This document shows, piece after piece, positions 46,616-55,752 of a stretch of 64,000 nt of DNA (positions within the stretch are counted from its first letter, which is position 1; every line of letters starts with the position of its first letter). Position numbers and translations under genes: made by a program. The notes below the pieces were generated by a model that was given only the letters and a program-made list of their open reading frames with translations, did no database searches and had not been told where the DNA came from. Origin of the DNA: Saprospiraceae bacterium (GTDB taxonomy: Bacteria > Bacteroidota > Bacteroidia > Chitinophagales > Saprospiraceae); the NCBI GenBank assembly GCA_026986005.1, contig JALSPK010000160.1:1-64000 (forward strand). Reading direction: 5' to 3'.

Positions 46616-47443
46616 CTATCTTGATAACGGTTTGGTATTAGAATATTCCTTGATTGCTTCTCTTACACTACCGTGTTTTTCAAGTAGGGCTTTTGCAGTT
46701 GTATAATCATTTATAGTCAAAGATTTCATAATCATTTTTGTACCTCTATCCCTCAATTTTTCATTGGTGATTTGCATATCAACCATCTTATTGTCCTCGA
46801 CATGGCCAAGTTTAATCATAACCGAAGTAGTAATCATATTTAGAACCATTTTTTGGGCTGTGCCTGCTTTCATGCGACTACTTCCTGTCACAAATTCAGG
46901 GCCGACTATTACTTCAATAGGAAAATCCGCATTGGCTGCAACCGGAGATCCGGGCGAACAAGTGATGCTTGCTGTACCAATACCGTTTTTTTGAGCATAC
47001 TCCAGTCCACCTACGACATAAGGTGTCGTACCTGATGCAGCGATTCCAACTACAAAATCATTTTCATCGATATTATATTCAAGCATATCTTTCCACGCTT
47101 GATCTATGTCATCTTCAGCCCATTCTACTGCTTTTCTAATCGCGACATCTCCACCTGCTATTATACCGATTACTAAATCGTATTCAGCACCGAAAGTAGG
47201 GGGAATCTCAGATGCATCAAGTATACCGAGTCGCCCGCTGGTTCCTGCCCCGATATAAAACAATCTACCGCCATTTTTCATACGGTCATAGACGGCATCG
47301 ACTGTTTTTCCGATTTGACCAATTTCGCGTTCTACAGCGATGGCAACTTTTTTATCCTCATTATTGATGTTTTTCAACAACTCTTGCGTTGACATTTTTT
47401 CTAAATGTCTGTATAATGAATCTTTTTCTGTTATTCTATCCAT
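46616..47443 (-). CDS. murQ: N-acetylmuramic acid 6-phosphate etherase
   Basis: From the start at 47443 the protein has 275 residues and matches MurQ: a SIS domain with YIGAGTSGRLGILDASEIPP (about 61-80), the segment PTFGAEYDLVIGIIAGGDVA, VGIAASGTTPYVVGGLEYA, and GPEFVTGSSRMKAGTAQKMV. It cleaves the lactyl ether of MurNAc-6-phosphate to give GlcNAc-6-phosphate in cell-wall recycling. An upstream Met (47482) would add a poorly conserved N-terminus; a TAAATTTG -7-like element (47468-47475) supports the shorter form. It converges with the propeller gene, 77 bases apart. Confidence 0.96.
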   Translation of the reverse strand: MDRITEKDSLYRHLEKMSTQELLKNINNEDKKVAIAVEREIGQIGKTVDAVYDRMKNGGRLFYIGAGTSGRLGILDASEIPPTFGAEYDLVIGIIAGGDVAIRKAVEWAEDDIDQAWKDMLEYNIDENDFVVGIAASGTTPYVVGGLEYAQKNGIGTASITCSPGSPVAANADFPIEVIVGPEFVTGSSRMKAGTAQKMVLNMITTSVMIKLGHVEDNKMVDMQITNEKLRDRGTKMIMKSLTINDYTTAKALLEKHGSVREAIKEYSNTKPLSR

Positions 47444-47467
47444 TTGTATGTTTATAAAAATATACTG

Positions 47468-47475
47468 CAAATTTA
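47468..47475 (-). promoter_or_regulatory. Bacteroidota -7 element upstream of murQ
   Basis: On the minus strand TAAATTTG (TAnnTTTG) lies 24 bases before the murQ ATG at 47443. No matching -33 TTG was found at the expected distance. Confidence 0.4.
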
Positions 47476-47614
47476 TTGCCAAAAAAATTGCGATAATACT
47501 AAAAAGCTACTAAAATATTGGCTACAATCATCAATCCTCTTTAACCATTTTAATAGCAGTTTGGTATAAATGATATTTTTTGAAAATCATCTCTCAAAAA
47601 AAGAAAAAAATATA

Positions 47615-49297
47615 TCAATTACCTTCTCTCAATAATCTTCTCAATATTTTACCAACATTTGATTTTGGAAGTTCTTTTTTAAATTCTACTTGTTTTGGTA
47701 CTTTATATGCAGTTAAGTTTTTTCTACAATATTCTATAATTTCTTTTTCTTTAAGCGATTTATCTTTTTTCACAATAAAAACCTTTACAACTTCTCCTGA
47801 TTTTTCATTAGGAACACCAATGGCAGCTACTTCCAGTACCTTAGGATGAGCTGCTATTACCTCTTCTACTTCATTTGGATAAACATTGAAACCGGATACA
47901 AGAATCATATCTTTCATCCTATCTACAATTTTGAAGAATCCGTTAGGCAACATTTTACCTATATCTCCGGTATAAAGCCAACCGTCTTTTAAAACCTTAT
48001 CAGTTTCTTCCTGTCTTTCATAATATCCTTTCATTACCTGTGGTCCTTTGATCAATATTTCACCGACTTCACCTACAGGGACAGCATCTCCTTTATCATT
48101 AACAATTTTCATGTAAGTAGATGGTACCGGAATACCTATTGTTCCTATCTTTGCGTTACCATCAACAGGGTTGACCGATGCTACCGGAGAACTTTCCGTG
48201 AGTCCATATCCTTCGGCTATTCTTAACCCTGTCAATTCTTCCCATTTTTTGGCAACAACATCTTGAAGCGCCATACCTCCTGCAACCACTATTTTAAATC
48301 CTGAAAAATCCAGTTCTTGAAAACCTTTGTTATGCAATAATGCATTGAATAGTGTATTCACCCCTGAAAATACAGAAATCTTATGAGTTTTGAATTCCTT
48401 TACAACAGAATTCAAGTCTCTTGCATTAGTTACCAACACATTTTTGACTCCCATACCAAGCATTGCCATAAGATTGACAGTCAGTGCAAAAATATGATAC
48501 AATGGTAAGGCTGTAAGAATTATCTCTTCTTTTTCTTTCAATCTAATTTGCATGATGTACTTTATCTGAAGCATATTGGCGACTATGTTTTTATTTGTCA
48601 ACATAGCTCCTTTTGATACGCCTGTAGTACCACCGGTATATTGCAAAAATATAAAATCATCAGGTCCTTGTGAATATTCTGTGATAGATTTGTTTTTACC
48701 TTCTTTTAATGCGGTTTTAAATTTAACCGCATTGGGTAAATTGTATTTAGGGACCATTTTTTTTACATTCTTCACAACAAAATTCACCATACCCCCTTTA
48801 AAGCCACCCAACATATCCCCAAGTCCGGTGGTAATAACAACATCAATATCAGTATCACCAACAATTTTTTCCAGATTACCTGCAAACATATCAGCAATGA
48901 TAATAGCTTTGGCTCCGGAGTCTGAAAACTGATGCTTCATCTCTCTGGGAGTGTATAGCGGATTGGTATTTACAACGACCAAACCGGCTTTTATTGCAGC
49001 AAAAATAGAGATTGGAGATTGTAAGATATTGGGCATCATAATTGCCACTCTATCTCCCGGTTTCAAGCCCCTGTAATGCAAATATGCAGCTAATCTGTCA
49101 GAATACTCGTCAACTTGTTTAAAAGTCAACCATTTTCCCATATTAAAAAATCCGGGTGTGTCGCCGTATTTTTTTAATTGCTCATCTATAAATCCTCTTA
49201 CAGTTGGATATTCATTGGTATCTATATTGGCAGGGATACCCGGAGAATATTCATTTAGCCAAATTCTATTGTTATAAACATCATGATTGTTTTCCAT
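47615..49297 (-). CDS. fadD: Long-chain acyl-CoA synthetase
   Basis: The 560-residue protein is an ANL-superfamily acyl-CoA ligase: the P-loop-like FLQYTGGTTGVSKGAMLTNK (about 222-241), LPLYHIFALTVNLMA, EGYGLTESSPVASV (about 370-383), YTGDIGKMLPNGFFKIVDRMKD and VSGFNVYPNEVEEVI, ending with the catalytic Lys region YKVPKQVEFKKELPKSNVGK. It activates fatty acids with ATP and CoA for beta-oxidation or lipid synthesis. It is monocistronic on the minus strand and divergent from fabF. The length and motif order agree with FadD. Confidence 0.93.
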   Translation of the reverse strand: MENNHDVYNNRIWLNEYSPGIPANIDTNEYPTVRGFIDEQLKKYGDTPGFFNMGKWLTFKQVDEYSDRLAAYLHYRGLKPGDRVAIMMPNILQSPISIFAAIKAGLVVVNTNPLYTPREMKHQFSDSGAKAIIIADMFAGNLEKIVGDTDIDVVITTGLGDMLGGFKGGMVNFVVKNVKKMVPKYNLPNAVKFKTALKEGKNKSITEYSQGPDDFIFLQYTGGTTGVSKGAMLTNKNIVANMLQIKYIMQIRLKEKEEIILTALPLYHIFALTVNLMAMLGMGVKNVLVTNARDLNSVVKEFKTHKISVFSGVNTLFNALLHNKGFQELDFSGFKIVVAGGMALQDVVAKKWEELTGLRIAEGYGLTESSPVASVNPVDGNAKIGTIGIPVPSTYMKIVNDKGDAVPVGEVGEILIKGPQVMKGYYERQEETDKVLKDGWLYTGDIGKMLPNGFFKIVDRMKDMILVSGFNVYPNEVEEVIAAHPKVLEVAAIGVPNEKSGEVVKVFIVKKDKSLKEKEIIEYCRKNLTAYKVPKQVEFKKELPKSNVGKILRRLLREGN

Positions 49298-49398
49298 TGT
49301 CTTGCATTTATTTTTTAAAAATGTTCAGCAAGATACAAAAGAAAATTTAATATCTTAAAGAAACTTATAAAAAGTCTAATAAAAATAGAAAAAAATAC

Positions 49399-49406
49399 TA
49401 TTTTTG
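49399..49406 (+). promoter_or_regulatory. Possible Bacteroidota -7 element upstream of fabF
   Basis: TATTTTTG fits TAnnTTTG and lies 18 bases before the ATG at 49425, inside the stretch that a TTG start at 49404 would need. The -33 box is not evident. Confidence 0.4.
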
Positions 49407-49424
49407 TTGTTTAAAAGAAAAAAT

Positions 49425-50672
49425 ATGAGAAGAGTTGTAATAACCGGGATTGGAGCATTGACCCCTATTGGGAACAATGTAGAGGAATATAAAAAAAGCT
49501 TATACAGAGGAGTTTCAGGTGCTGATTTCATTACTTATTTTGATATATCAGAGTTCAAAACTAAGTTTGCTTGCGAGCTAAAAAACTTCAATCCCGATGA
49601 TTATTTGGATAGAAAAGTGTGGAGAAAATTGGATCCGTTTTCTCAATATGCATTGGTTGCTGCTGAAGAAGCTATGAAAGATTCAGGACTGGATACCGGC
49701 AAGATTGATTTGACAAGAGCAGGAGTTATAATGGGTAGTGGTATTGGAGGATTTGATACATTTGAGAAGGAAGTCACCAAGGATGTACTCAGAGGTGCAG
49801 GGCCAAAATTCAGCCCTTTTCTTATACCAAAGCTTATACCTGATATTGTACCCGGGCATATATCTATTAAGTATGGTTTTACGGGAATCAATTATGCTAC
49901 AGTCGCTGCTTGTGCTTCTGCTTCCATGGCTATATCCAACTCATTTGATTATATTAGGTTTGGTAAAGCTGATATCATGATTTCGGGAGGATCAGAAGCA
50001 GCAGTTACCCGTACTGCTATTGGTGGTTTTAGTTCGATGAGAGCCTTATCTCAAAGAAATGACGATCCGAAAACAGCTTCAAGGCCATTTGACTTGGGTA
50101 GAGATGGATTTGTACTTGGTGAAGGATCAGGAGTATTGATACTGGAAGAATATGAACATGCAATAAAAAGAGGTGCTAAAATACACGCTGAGATAATCGG
50201 TGCAGCCATGTCAGCTGATGCCTATCATATCACAGCACCGCATCCGGAGGGTAATGGTGCAATGCAGGTAATGAAGACCGCTTTGGAAGATGCAAATATT
50301 GATATTTCAGATGTAGATTATATCAATGTACACGGTACTTCCACCCCTTTGGGCGATATTGCTGAAACATTGGCTATCAAAAAATTGTTTAAGGATCATG
50401 CGTACAAATTAAATATTAGTTCTACTAAATCAATGACGGGTCACTTACTGGGTGCTGCAGGAGCAGTTGAAGCAATAGCTTCTGTATTTGCTATAAATGA
50501 ATCTTTAGTACCTCCTACAATAAATCATTTTGAAGATGATCCACAAATTGATCCCAAACTTAATTTGACTTTTGAAAAGCCTCAAGATAGAAAAGTCGAT
50601 ATTGCGATGAGCAATACCTTTGGATTTGGAGGTCATAATTCTTCTATTGTTATTAAAAAATATATTGAATAA
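49425..50672 (+). CDS. fabF: Beta-ketoacyl-ACP synthase II
   Basis: The 415-residue protein is a KAS II: MRRVVITGIGALTPIGNNVE at the start, catalytic Cys163 in VAACASASMAI, catalytic His residues in YINVHGTSTPLGD (about 303) and STKSMTGHLLGAAGAVEA (about 338), and NTFGFGGHNSSIVIKKY at the end. It elongates acyl-ACP with malonyl-ACP. I chose the ATG at 49425, which gives the canonical start; an upstream TTG (49404) is less likely. rnc follows after 3 bases. The acpP gene that usually precedes fabF is absent here. Confidence 0.96.
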   Translation: MRRVVITGIGALTPIGNNVEEYKKSLYRGVSGADFITYFDISEFKTKFACELKNFNPDDYLDRKVWRKLDPFSQYALVAAEEAMKDSGLDTGKIDLTRAGVIMGSGIGGFDTFEKEVTKDVLRGAGPKFSPFLIPKLIPDIVPGHISIKYGFTGINYATVAACASASMAISNSFDYIRFGKADIMISGGSEAAVTRTAIGGFSSMRALSQRNDDPKTASRPFDLGRDGFVLGEGSGVLILEEYEHAIKRGAKIHAEIIGAAMSADAYHITAPHPEGNGAMQVMKTALEDANIDISDVDYINVHGTSTPLGDIAETLAIKKLFKDHAYKLNISSTKSMTGHLLGAAGAVEAIASVFAINESLVPPTINHFEDDPQIDPKLNLTFEKPQDRKVDIAMSNTFGFGGHNSSIVIKKYIE

Positions 50673-50675
50673 AAA

Positions 50676-51425
50676 GTGATTGGATATATAAAAAAAAGGT
50701 ACAATATTTATTTTTCAAAAAATAAACTATTAGCATATAAGCTACATGATATTCTCGGTTTTATACCGAAAAAGTTATACTTATATGAATTAGCATTTTT
50801 ACATAAATCTTATCAGGAAGCAAATAGCAAATACAAGTTTACAAATGAAAGGCTGGAGTATCTGGGAGATGCAGTATTGAGCGTAGTCGTTGGAGAGTAT
50901 TTATTTAAAAAATACCCCTTAGAAGACGAAGGGTTTTTGACGAAAATGAGATCAAAAATAGTAAAAAGAAAAACCCTCAATGAAGTATCTCAAAAAATGG
51001 GACTTGATAAAATATTGAGTGAATATGCTGTCGGTAAAGTGAGTAGATCAATGGCTGGAAATGCTCTGGAAGCTTTGGTAGGAGCTATTTATCTTGATAT
51101 CGGATATAGAAAGACTCAAAGATTTATTATTAGAAATATATTGAGAAATCAGATTGACATTAAAGCTCTTGAAAATCACGATGACAATTACAAAAGCCAA
51201 TTGCTCGAATGGGCTCAAAAAAATGGAAAGAGTATAGATTTCACTCTAAACGAAAAAGAGAAAATAAACGGCAGGGATTTTTTCAGAATAGCATTGATGA
51301 TTGATAATAAAAAAATATGCCAATCTGAAGCATACAATAAAAAATCAGCGGAACAAAAAGCTTCTTTGCTGGCGATGAACAAATTGAAAATAAATAAATC
51401 CAAAACTGATATGGATAGGTTTTAA
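50676..51425 (+). CDS. rnc: Ribonuclease III
   Basis: The 249-residue protein starts with GTG, 3 bases after the fabF stop. The RNase III signature NERLEYLGDAVLSVVVGEYL is at about 54-73, with acidic residues for two metal ions and a later EALVGAIYLDIGYRKT. The C-terminal half is a dsRNA-binding domain (YKSQLLEWAQKNGKSIDFTL … KKSAEQKASLLAMNKL). It processes rRNA precursors and cuts structured RNAs. The fabF-rnc order is typical of Bacteroidota. Confidence 0.95.
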   Translation: MIGYIKKRYNIYFSKNKLLAYKLHDILGFIPKKLYLYELAFLHKSYQEANSKYKFTNERLEYLGDAVLSVVVGEYLFKKYPLEDEGFLTKMRSKIVKRKTLNEVSQKMGLDKILSEYAVGKVSRSMAGNALEALVGAIYLDIGYRKTQRFIIRNILRNQIDIKALENHDDNYKSQLLEWAQKNGKSIDFTLNEKEKINGRDFFRIALMIDNKKICQSEAYNKKSAEQKASLLAMNKLKINKSKTDMDRF

Positions 51426-51436
51426 AGATAATATTG

Positions 51437-51444
51437 TATATTTG
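51437..51444 (+). promoter_or_regulatory. Bacteroidota -7 element upstream of the Ppx/GppA-like gene
   Basis: TATATTTG matches TAnnTTTG and would leave a leader of about 80 bases before the ATG at 51528. No -33 TTG is clear at the expected spacing. Confidence 0.45.
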
Positions 51445-51527
51445 TGGCAGTAGTAGTATGACTCTATAATAATTCACTACTGAATTCTGTAATATAAAAC
51501 ACTTCAATAACAAAAATAAATTTAAAA

Positions 51528-52538
51528 ATGTCAACAAGATTAACAACTTTCTCCAAACTTTTAATTGTCGTAGTAGTAATGGTAATTCTTTTCTTTTTGT
51601 TTCAAAAGTTCTTGCCAAAATTTACCGGAGATAATTCCGGTTCAACTCCTACTGAACAAAAAGTAGAAAATAAGTCGGACAATAATAATAGTTCAACAGC
51701 AAAAACCACAAATTCGCATATTTCAAATATCAAATCATTTAATTATACACCTACAAAACCCAAAAACGGAAAACTTAAGGGCGTCGTCGAACTTGGAGCA
51801 TCGGGTTTTAATAGTTTTATTGTTAATATTGATCAAAAGAAAAATTGGGAGCTTAAGAAAGCAGAGTGGGGAAATAGCCTTGTATATGACAATATGGCTT
51901 CTGCTGCCGATATAAGAGGAGGATTAAAAAAATATATCACTAACATATTGGACTATGGGGTGAATGGTAGAGATATTCATTTTGTAGTTAGTTCCGGAGC
52001 GATGAAAGTTGGTTCTACAAAAAAAATTATTTCCGAATTAAAGAATATGAATTACGTTGTCAATACGGTGACACCTGAACAAGAAGCTAGGTATGCCCTA
52101 AAATCAGTATTGCCGACTAGATACAAAGCTACAGCTTTTGTTGTTGACATAGGATCAGGAAACACAAAAATATCATGGGTACAAAATGACGGTTCAATCA
52201 AAGGTATCGAAACTTACGGAGCTAAATATTATAAAAATAATACGCCTGCAAAAACAGTATATCAAGATGTATTTGACAAATCAAAGATGGTGCCTCGCAA
52301 ACGAACAGATGTTTGTTTTATGATAGGTGGAGTCCCTTATAAATTGGCTAAAGCAGTAAGAAAAGGAAAGGAAAGATATACTGTACTAAAAGCTCCAAAA
52401 GACAACAAGGTTGAAGGAGCTAAGATGGAGGCAGGCATCAATATATACAAAGCTATTGAAGATGCAACAGGATGTGATACATATGTTTTTGATTGGGATG
52501 CAAATTTCACAATAGGGTTTTTATTAGATTTGCATTAA
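51528..52538 (+). CDS. Membrane-anchored Ppx/GppA-like (ASKHA-fold) protein
   Basis: The 336-residue protein has one N-terminal membrane helix (about 10-28) and a Ser/Thr/Asn-rich linker to residue 84. The rest resembles a short exopolyphosphatase/guanosine-pentaphosphatase module: phosphate-1 loop-like VELGASGFNSFIVNI (88-102), VVSSGAMKVGS (153-163), TPEQEARYALKSVLP (182-196; compare the SGEEEAR stretch of Ppx), phosphate-2-like FVVDIGSGNTKISWV (204-218) and adenosine/third-loop-like CFMIGGVPYKL (263-273). In bona fide Ppx/GppA the second motif is usually DIGGGSTE. It lacks the extra C-terminal domain of long Ppx. Polyphosphate or nucleotide binding outside or inside the membrane is inferred, not shown. 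Confidence 0.6.
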   Translation: MSTRLTTFSKLLIVVVVMVILFFLFQKFLPKFTGDNSGSTPTEQKVENKSDNNNSSTAKTTNSHISNIKSFNYTPTKPKNGKLKGVVELGASGFNSFIVNIDQKKNWELKKAEWGNSLVYDNMASAADIRGGLKKYITNILDYGVNGRDIHFVVSSGAMKVGSTKKIISELKNMNYVVNTVTPEQEARYALKSVLPTRYKATAFVVDIGSGNTKISWVQNDGSIKGIETYGAKYYKNNTPAKTVYQDVFDKSKMVPRKRTDVCFMIGGVPYKLAKAVRKGKERYTVLKAPKDNKVEGAKMEAGINIYKAIEDATGCDTYVFDWDANFTIGFLLDLH

Positions 52539-52568
52539 ACTGTTATAGGATAAATTATACTATTGAGT

Positions 52569-53801
52569 TTAGTCTACCCTTAATATCTTAATCTCTACCC
52601 TTTGGTTTTTTCTACGGCCTGAGGCTGTTTTATTGGTGTACAAGGGTTTGGTTTTCCCGTATCCTTTGTATTTTATTCTGAATTTAGCTATACCTTTTGT
52701 TTTCAAGTAATCTGCAACGGTTTTCGCTCTTGCAGTAGATAATCTATTACAGAATTTACTTGAAGGCATTCCGTTTGTATGACCTCCAATTTCTATTATC
52801 ACATTAGGATTATTTTTCAAAAAATCATATATTTCATCCAATACCTCATAGGAATCTTCTTTCAAGTTGGCGCTATCCGCTTCAAAATATAAATTATTAA
52901 TTTTGATTGTTTGCCCAATTGCAATGGAGTTTTTATCAAGTTTTTTCATTATTTTCGGCTTGGAATGACTTGACTTTTTGAGATTATTTATATCCACCTG
53001 TTTCGGATTATTTACAACTATGGGTTTGTTTATTTCTTTAGCTTTTGTTGACTTTTTAATAACTTTATTATTTTTAGCAACCGGCTTATTATTTGTAGCT
53101 ACTGAAGGCAAATCAATGTCTACAGAAGCCAATAATTCATCTTCCGGACAAGGTATTTCAATTATATCGCTAGCTTTGTCAATTAAGATATTGCCATTGT
53201 AGGGTTGTAAAACAGGTGTCACATAAAAAACTTCTAAAAGAATATAAGGATAAAAAGCTTTTGGTTTGAATCTAAATGTATATTCCCTCCAATCTGTGTG
53301 TTTTACAGGGTCGGATTCAGCCAGTAATTGAGTTTTTCTGCACCTTGCTGATCCTCCCCAAATTCTAAGTTTCACCGGTTTATTAAAATTATAAAAATGA
53401 GCAGTGTCTCTCTTATCTTTGCTCAAGTATCTTTCAGCTCTTGCCAACATAATTTTAAATTGATAACACTTGTCCGGCATAAGTGCTGAGTTTAGTCGTT
53501 GAGAGATCATTTCCCATGTTTCAGCACCACCTCTTGTTACCATTCCTACAAAAGTGTTACCGTCAATAGGCTCTCTGTGAACTCCAAAAAAACTTGTATG
53601 TCCTGAATGTATATCAGGAGGGGTTTCATTTCTGAAATAATAAGGAGCACAATCACTCCATCCGGGTAAAAAGAAACCTTGATCTATTCCCTGAGCAGGG
53701 ATACTTTCAAATGATGGATTCTTCAAGTGAATAACATGTCCCTGTCCATATCCCAATGCTTGAGCTATAAAAAAAGCGAATATTATAGAAAAAGACTTCA
53801 T
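52569..53801 (-). CDS. OmpA-family protein with N-terminal carbohydrate-binding-like domain
   Basis: The 410-residue protein has a signal peptide (MKSFSIIFAFFIAQALGYGQ), a galactose-binding-like (CBM/DUF642-like) beta-sandwich over about 25-210 (KNPSFESIPAQGIDQGFFLP, WEMISQRLNSALMPDKCYQF, RKTQLLAESDPVKHTDWREY), a Lys/Asn-rich linker and a C-terminal OmpA/MotB domain (about 290-405: INNLYFEADSANLKED, IGGHTNGMPSSKFCNRLSTA, RRKNQRVEIKIL). It would be anchored to peptidoglycan and expose a binding domain. Such proteins are common in Bacteroidota; the ligand is unknown. It converges on the Ppx/GppA-like gene with 30 bases between. Confidence 0.88.
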   Translation of the reverse strand: MKSFSIIFAFFIAQALGYGQGHVIHLKNPSFESIPAQGIDQGFFLPGWSDCAPYYFRNETPPDIHSGHTSFFGVHREPIDGNTFVGMVTRGGAETWEMISQRLNSALMPDKCYQFKIMLARAERYLSKDKRDTAHFYNFNKPVKLRIWGGSARCRKTQLLAESDPVKHTDWREYTFRFKPKAFYPYILLEVFYVTPVLQPYNGNILIDKASDIIEIPCPEDELLASVDIDLPSVATNNKPVAKNNKVIKKSTKAKEINKPIVVNNPKQVDINNLKKSSHSKPKIMKKLDKNSIAIGQTIKINNLYFEADSANLKEDSYEVLDEIYDFLKNNPNVIIEIGGHTNGMPSSKFCNRLSTARAKTVADYLKTKGIAKFRIKYKGYGKTKPLYTNKTASGRRKNQRVEIKILRVD

Positions 53802-53911
53802 ATAAATTATTATTATCTGCTTTGTATAACTGAAATTGATATAGATTTGTTATAAATTTATAAATAAGATTATAACTTTGGCATTCAATTTTAAAAATTA
53901 ACAAATATTTT

Positions 53912-55615
53912 ATGTACTACAAATGGTTTTTCCTTTTCTTTTTTTTACCGATTACAATATATAGTCAAATATTAATTGACGGACAATTTAATGATTGGAG
54001 TGAGATAAATACTGAATATATTGACTCTGCTAATGATGGTAAATTCGGTATTGACTTCGGAAAAATGTCTGTTGATAATGATTCTGAATATCTATACTTA
54101 AAATTCACTACGGGTAAATTGGTGAATCTTCAGAATGGCAATGATTTTGCTATATTTATAGACATTGATGATAATACTGAAACGGGATACAAAATAAACG
54201 GAATCGGTGCAGATATTTCATATTTTTTTGGAGAGAGATATGGATTTTTTTATAGAAACGGAAGCAGAATCACTTTAAAACATGCTGATATTGGACTGAT
54301 TCCTCTACCAACAGTTACATCTGAAACTTTTGAATTGGCGATAAAGAGAAAATTTAAAGCAGGATCATATTTGGTAAATATTAATAATAACATCAAATTA
54401 TTTTTACTCCAAGATGTGACAGGAGGGGATAAAATGCCTGATGAAAGCACTGGGTTTGCTTATACTATTAAAGATAAAGATCTTGAACTTCCTCCATTTA
54501 GTATCAATAAAATAAGCGAGGAGCATTTTAGAATTTTGACTTATAATGTTGAAAAAGATCATTTTTTTACCAATGAGCCACCTTATAGAAGGTTGATCCA
54601 AGCCGCAAACCCTGATGTCTTGTGTTTTCAAGAGGTCTATAGTCACAGTTCTTTCGAAATGAAAAATAAAATAAAATCATATTTTGGTGGAAATTGGTAT
54701 CATTCTAAAATCGGTAGCGATTTGATAATTGTCAGCAAATATCCGATAATTAAATCGGAGCCAATTGAAGGTAATGCTGCTTTTTTAGTTAATAAAAACG
54801 GCAAGGAAATAATGATTATAAACGCACATCTATATTGTTGTGACAAGGATAGTAAAAGACAAAAAGAAGTAGACAAAATCATGCAGTTTATCAAACAGTC
54901 AAAAGCAAATACTGGCTCAATACATTTGAAAAAAAACACTCCAATTATTATTATGGGTGACATGAATTTTGTAGGTAGCAATAGACAAAGAAAAACCCTG
55001 ATAGAAGGTGATATTTTTAATGAAAACTCGTATGGTGCAGATTTTCTTCCGGATTGGGATTCATCATTTTTAGAAGATGCAAGGCCATTGACTATGGGTT
55101 ATCCGGCTAGTTTCACATGGAATAGTGACGATTCTTCATATCCCAAAGGTCGATTGGACTACATGATTTATACAGGTTCAGTATTGCAAAAAGAAAATTC
55201 ATATGTATTTTTTACAAGAAAGCTTGGTTTTGAATTGCTTGATAAATACCATCTAAATTCGCAGGATTCTGACAATGCTTCAGATCATTTTCCGGTGATA
55301 GTTGATTTTAGTTTTAAAAACTACGATGGAGTTGAAGATATTGCAAAAGCCAATGTAGAAGTATTGCACTATTTTCCCAATCCTGCTACAGATAAATTGA
55401 ATATAGAGTTAAATAGTAAATCAACAGTTGCAGCAAAAATTTTGATATATAATAATGTTGGAAAATTAGTATTCTCAAAAAATCAAAAATTGATAATCGG
55501 GTTAAATAAATTTTCGTTGGATACAAAAGCATTGACTTCTGGTATATATTTTGTAAAGATTTTTACTATAAAAAATTTCGCTATTAAAGCTCTAAAATTT
55601 ACTGTTCAAAATTGA
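53912..55615 (+). CDS. Secreted endonuclease/exonuclease/phosphatase (EEP) protein with T9SS type A sorting domain
   Basis: The 567-residue protein has a signal peptide (to TIYSQ), a CBM9/DOMON-like domain (about 20-185: LIDGQFNDWSEI … YLYLKF … FIDIDDNTETGYKI), then an EEP catalytic domain (about 205-475) with LTYNVEKD, PDVLCFQEV, IIINAHLYCC-like strand, IMGDMNFVG and the catalytic-type SDHFPVIVDF. The C-terminal 85 residues are a type A sorting domain (HYFPNPATDKLNIEL…GIYFVKIFT). EEP enzymes are DNases, phosphodiesterases or sphingomyelinase-like phosphatases; substrate unknown. A TAACTTTG -7-like element is at 53873-53880. Confidence 0.9.
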   Translation: MYYKWFFLFFFLPITIYSQILIDGQFNDWSEINTEYIDSANDGKFGIDFGKMSVDNDSEYLYLKFTTGKLVNLQNGNDFAIFIDIDDNTETGYKINGIGADISYFFGERYGFFYRNGSRITLKHADIGLIPLPTVTSETFELAIKRKFKAGSYLVNINNNIKLFLLQDVTGGDKMPDESTGFAYTIKDKDLELPPFSINKISEEHFRILTYNVEKDHFFTNEPPYRRLIQAANPDVLCFQEVYSHSSFEMKNKIKSYFGGNWYHSKIGSDLIIVSKYPIIKSEPIEGNAAFLVNKNGKEIMIINAHLYCCDKDSKRQKEVDKIMQFIKQSKANTGSIHLKKNTPIIIMGDMNFVGSNRQRKTLIEGDIFNENSYGADFLPDWDSSFLEDARPLTMGYPASFTWNSDDSSYPKGRLDYMIYTGSVLQKENSYVFFTRKLGFELLDKYHLNSQDSDNASDHFPVIVDFSFKNYDGVEDIAKANVEVLHYFPNPATDKLNIELNSKSTVAAKILIYNNVGKLVFSKNQKLIIGLNKFSLDTKALTSGIYFVKIFTIKNFAIKALKFTVQN

Positions 55616-55752
55616 TACTATAATAGAATAATATTTACAAATCAGATGAAAAATTTCTTAAATTTTCTGCCATGTTTTTTCTTTTTTCATTAAAATTTAT
55701 CAATTTTTTGCTAATAAATACTATGCCAGCATAGGATATTGTAATTAAAGAA

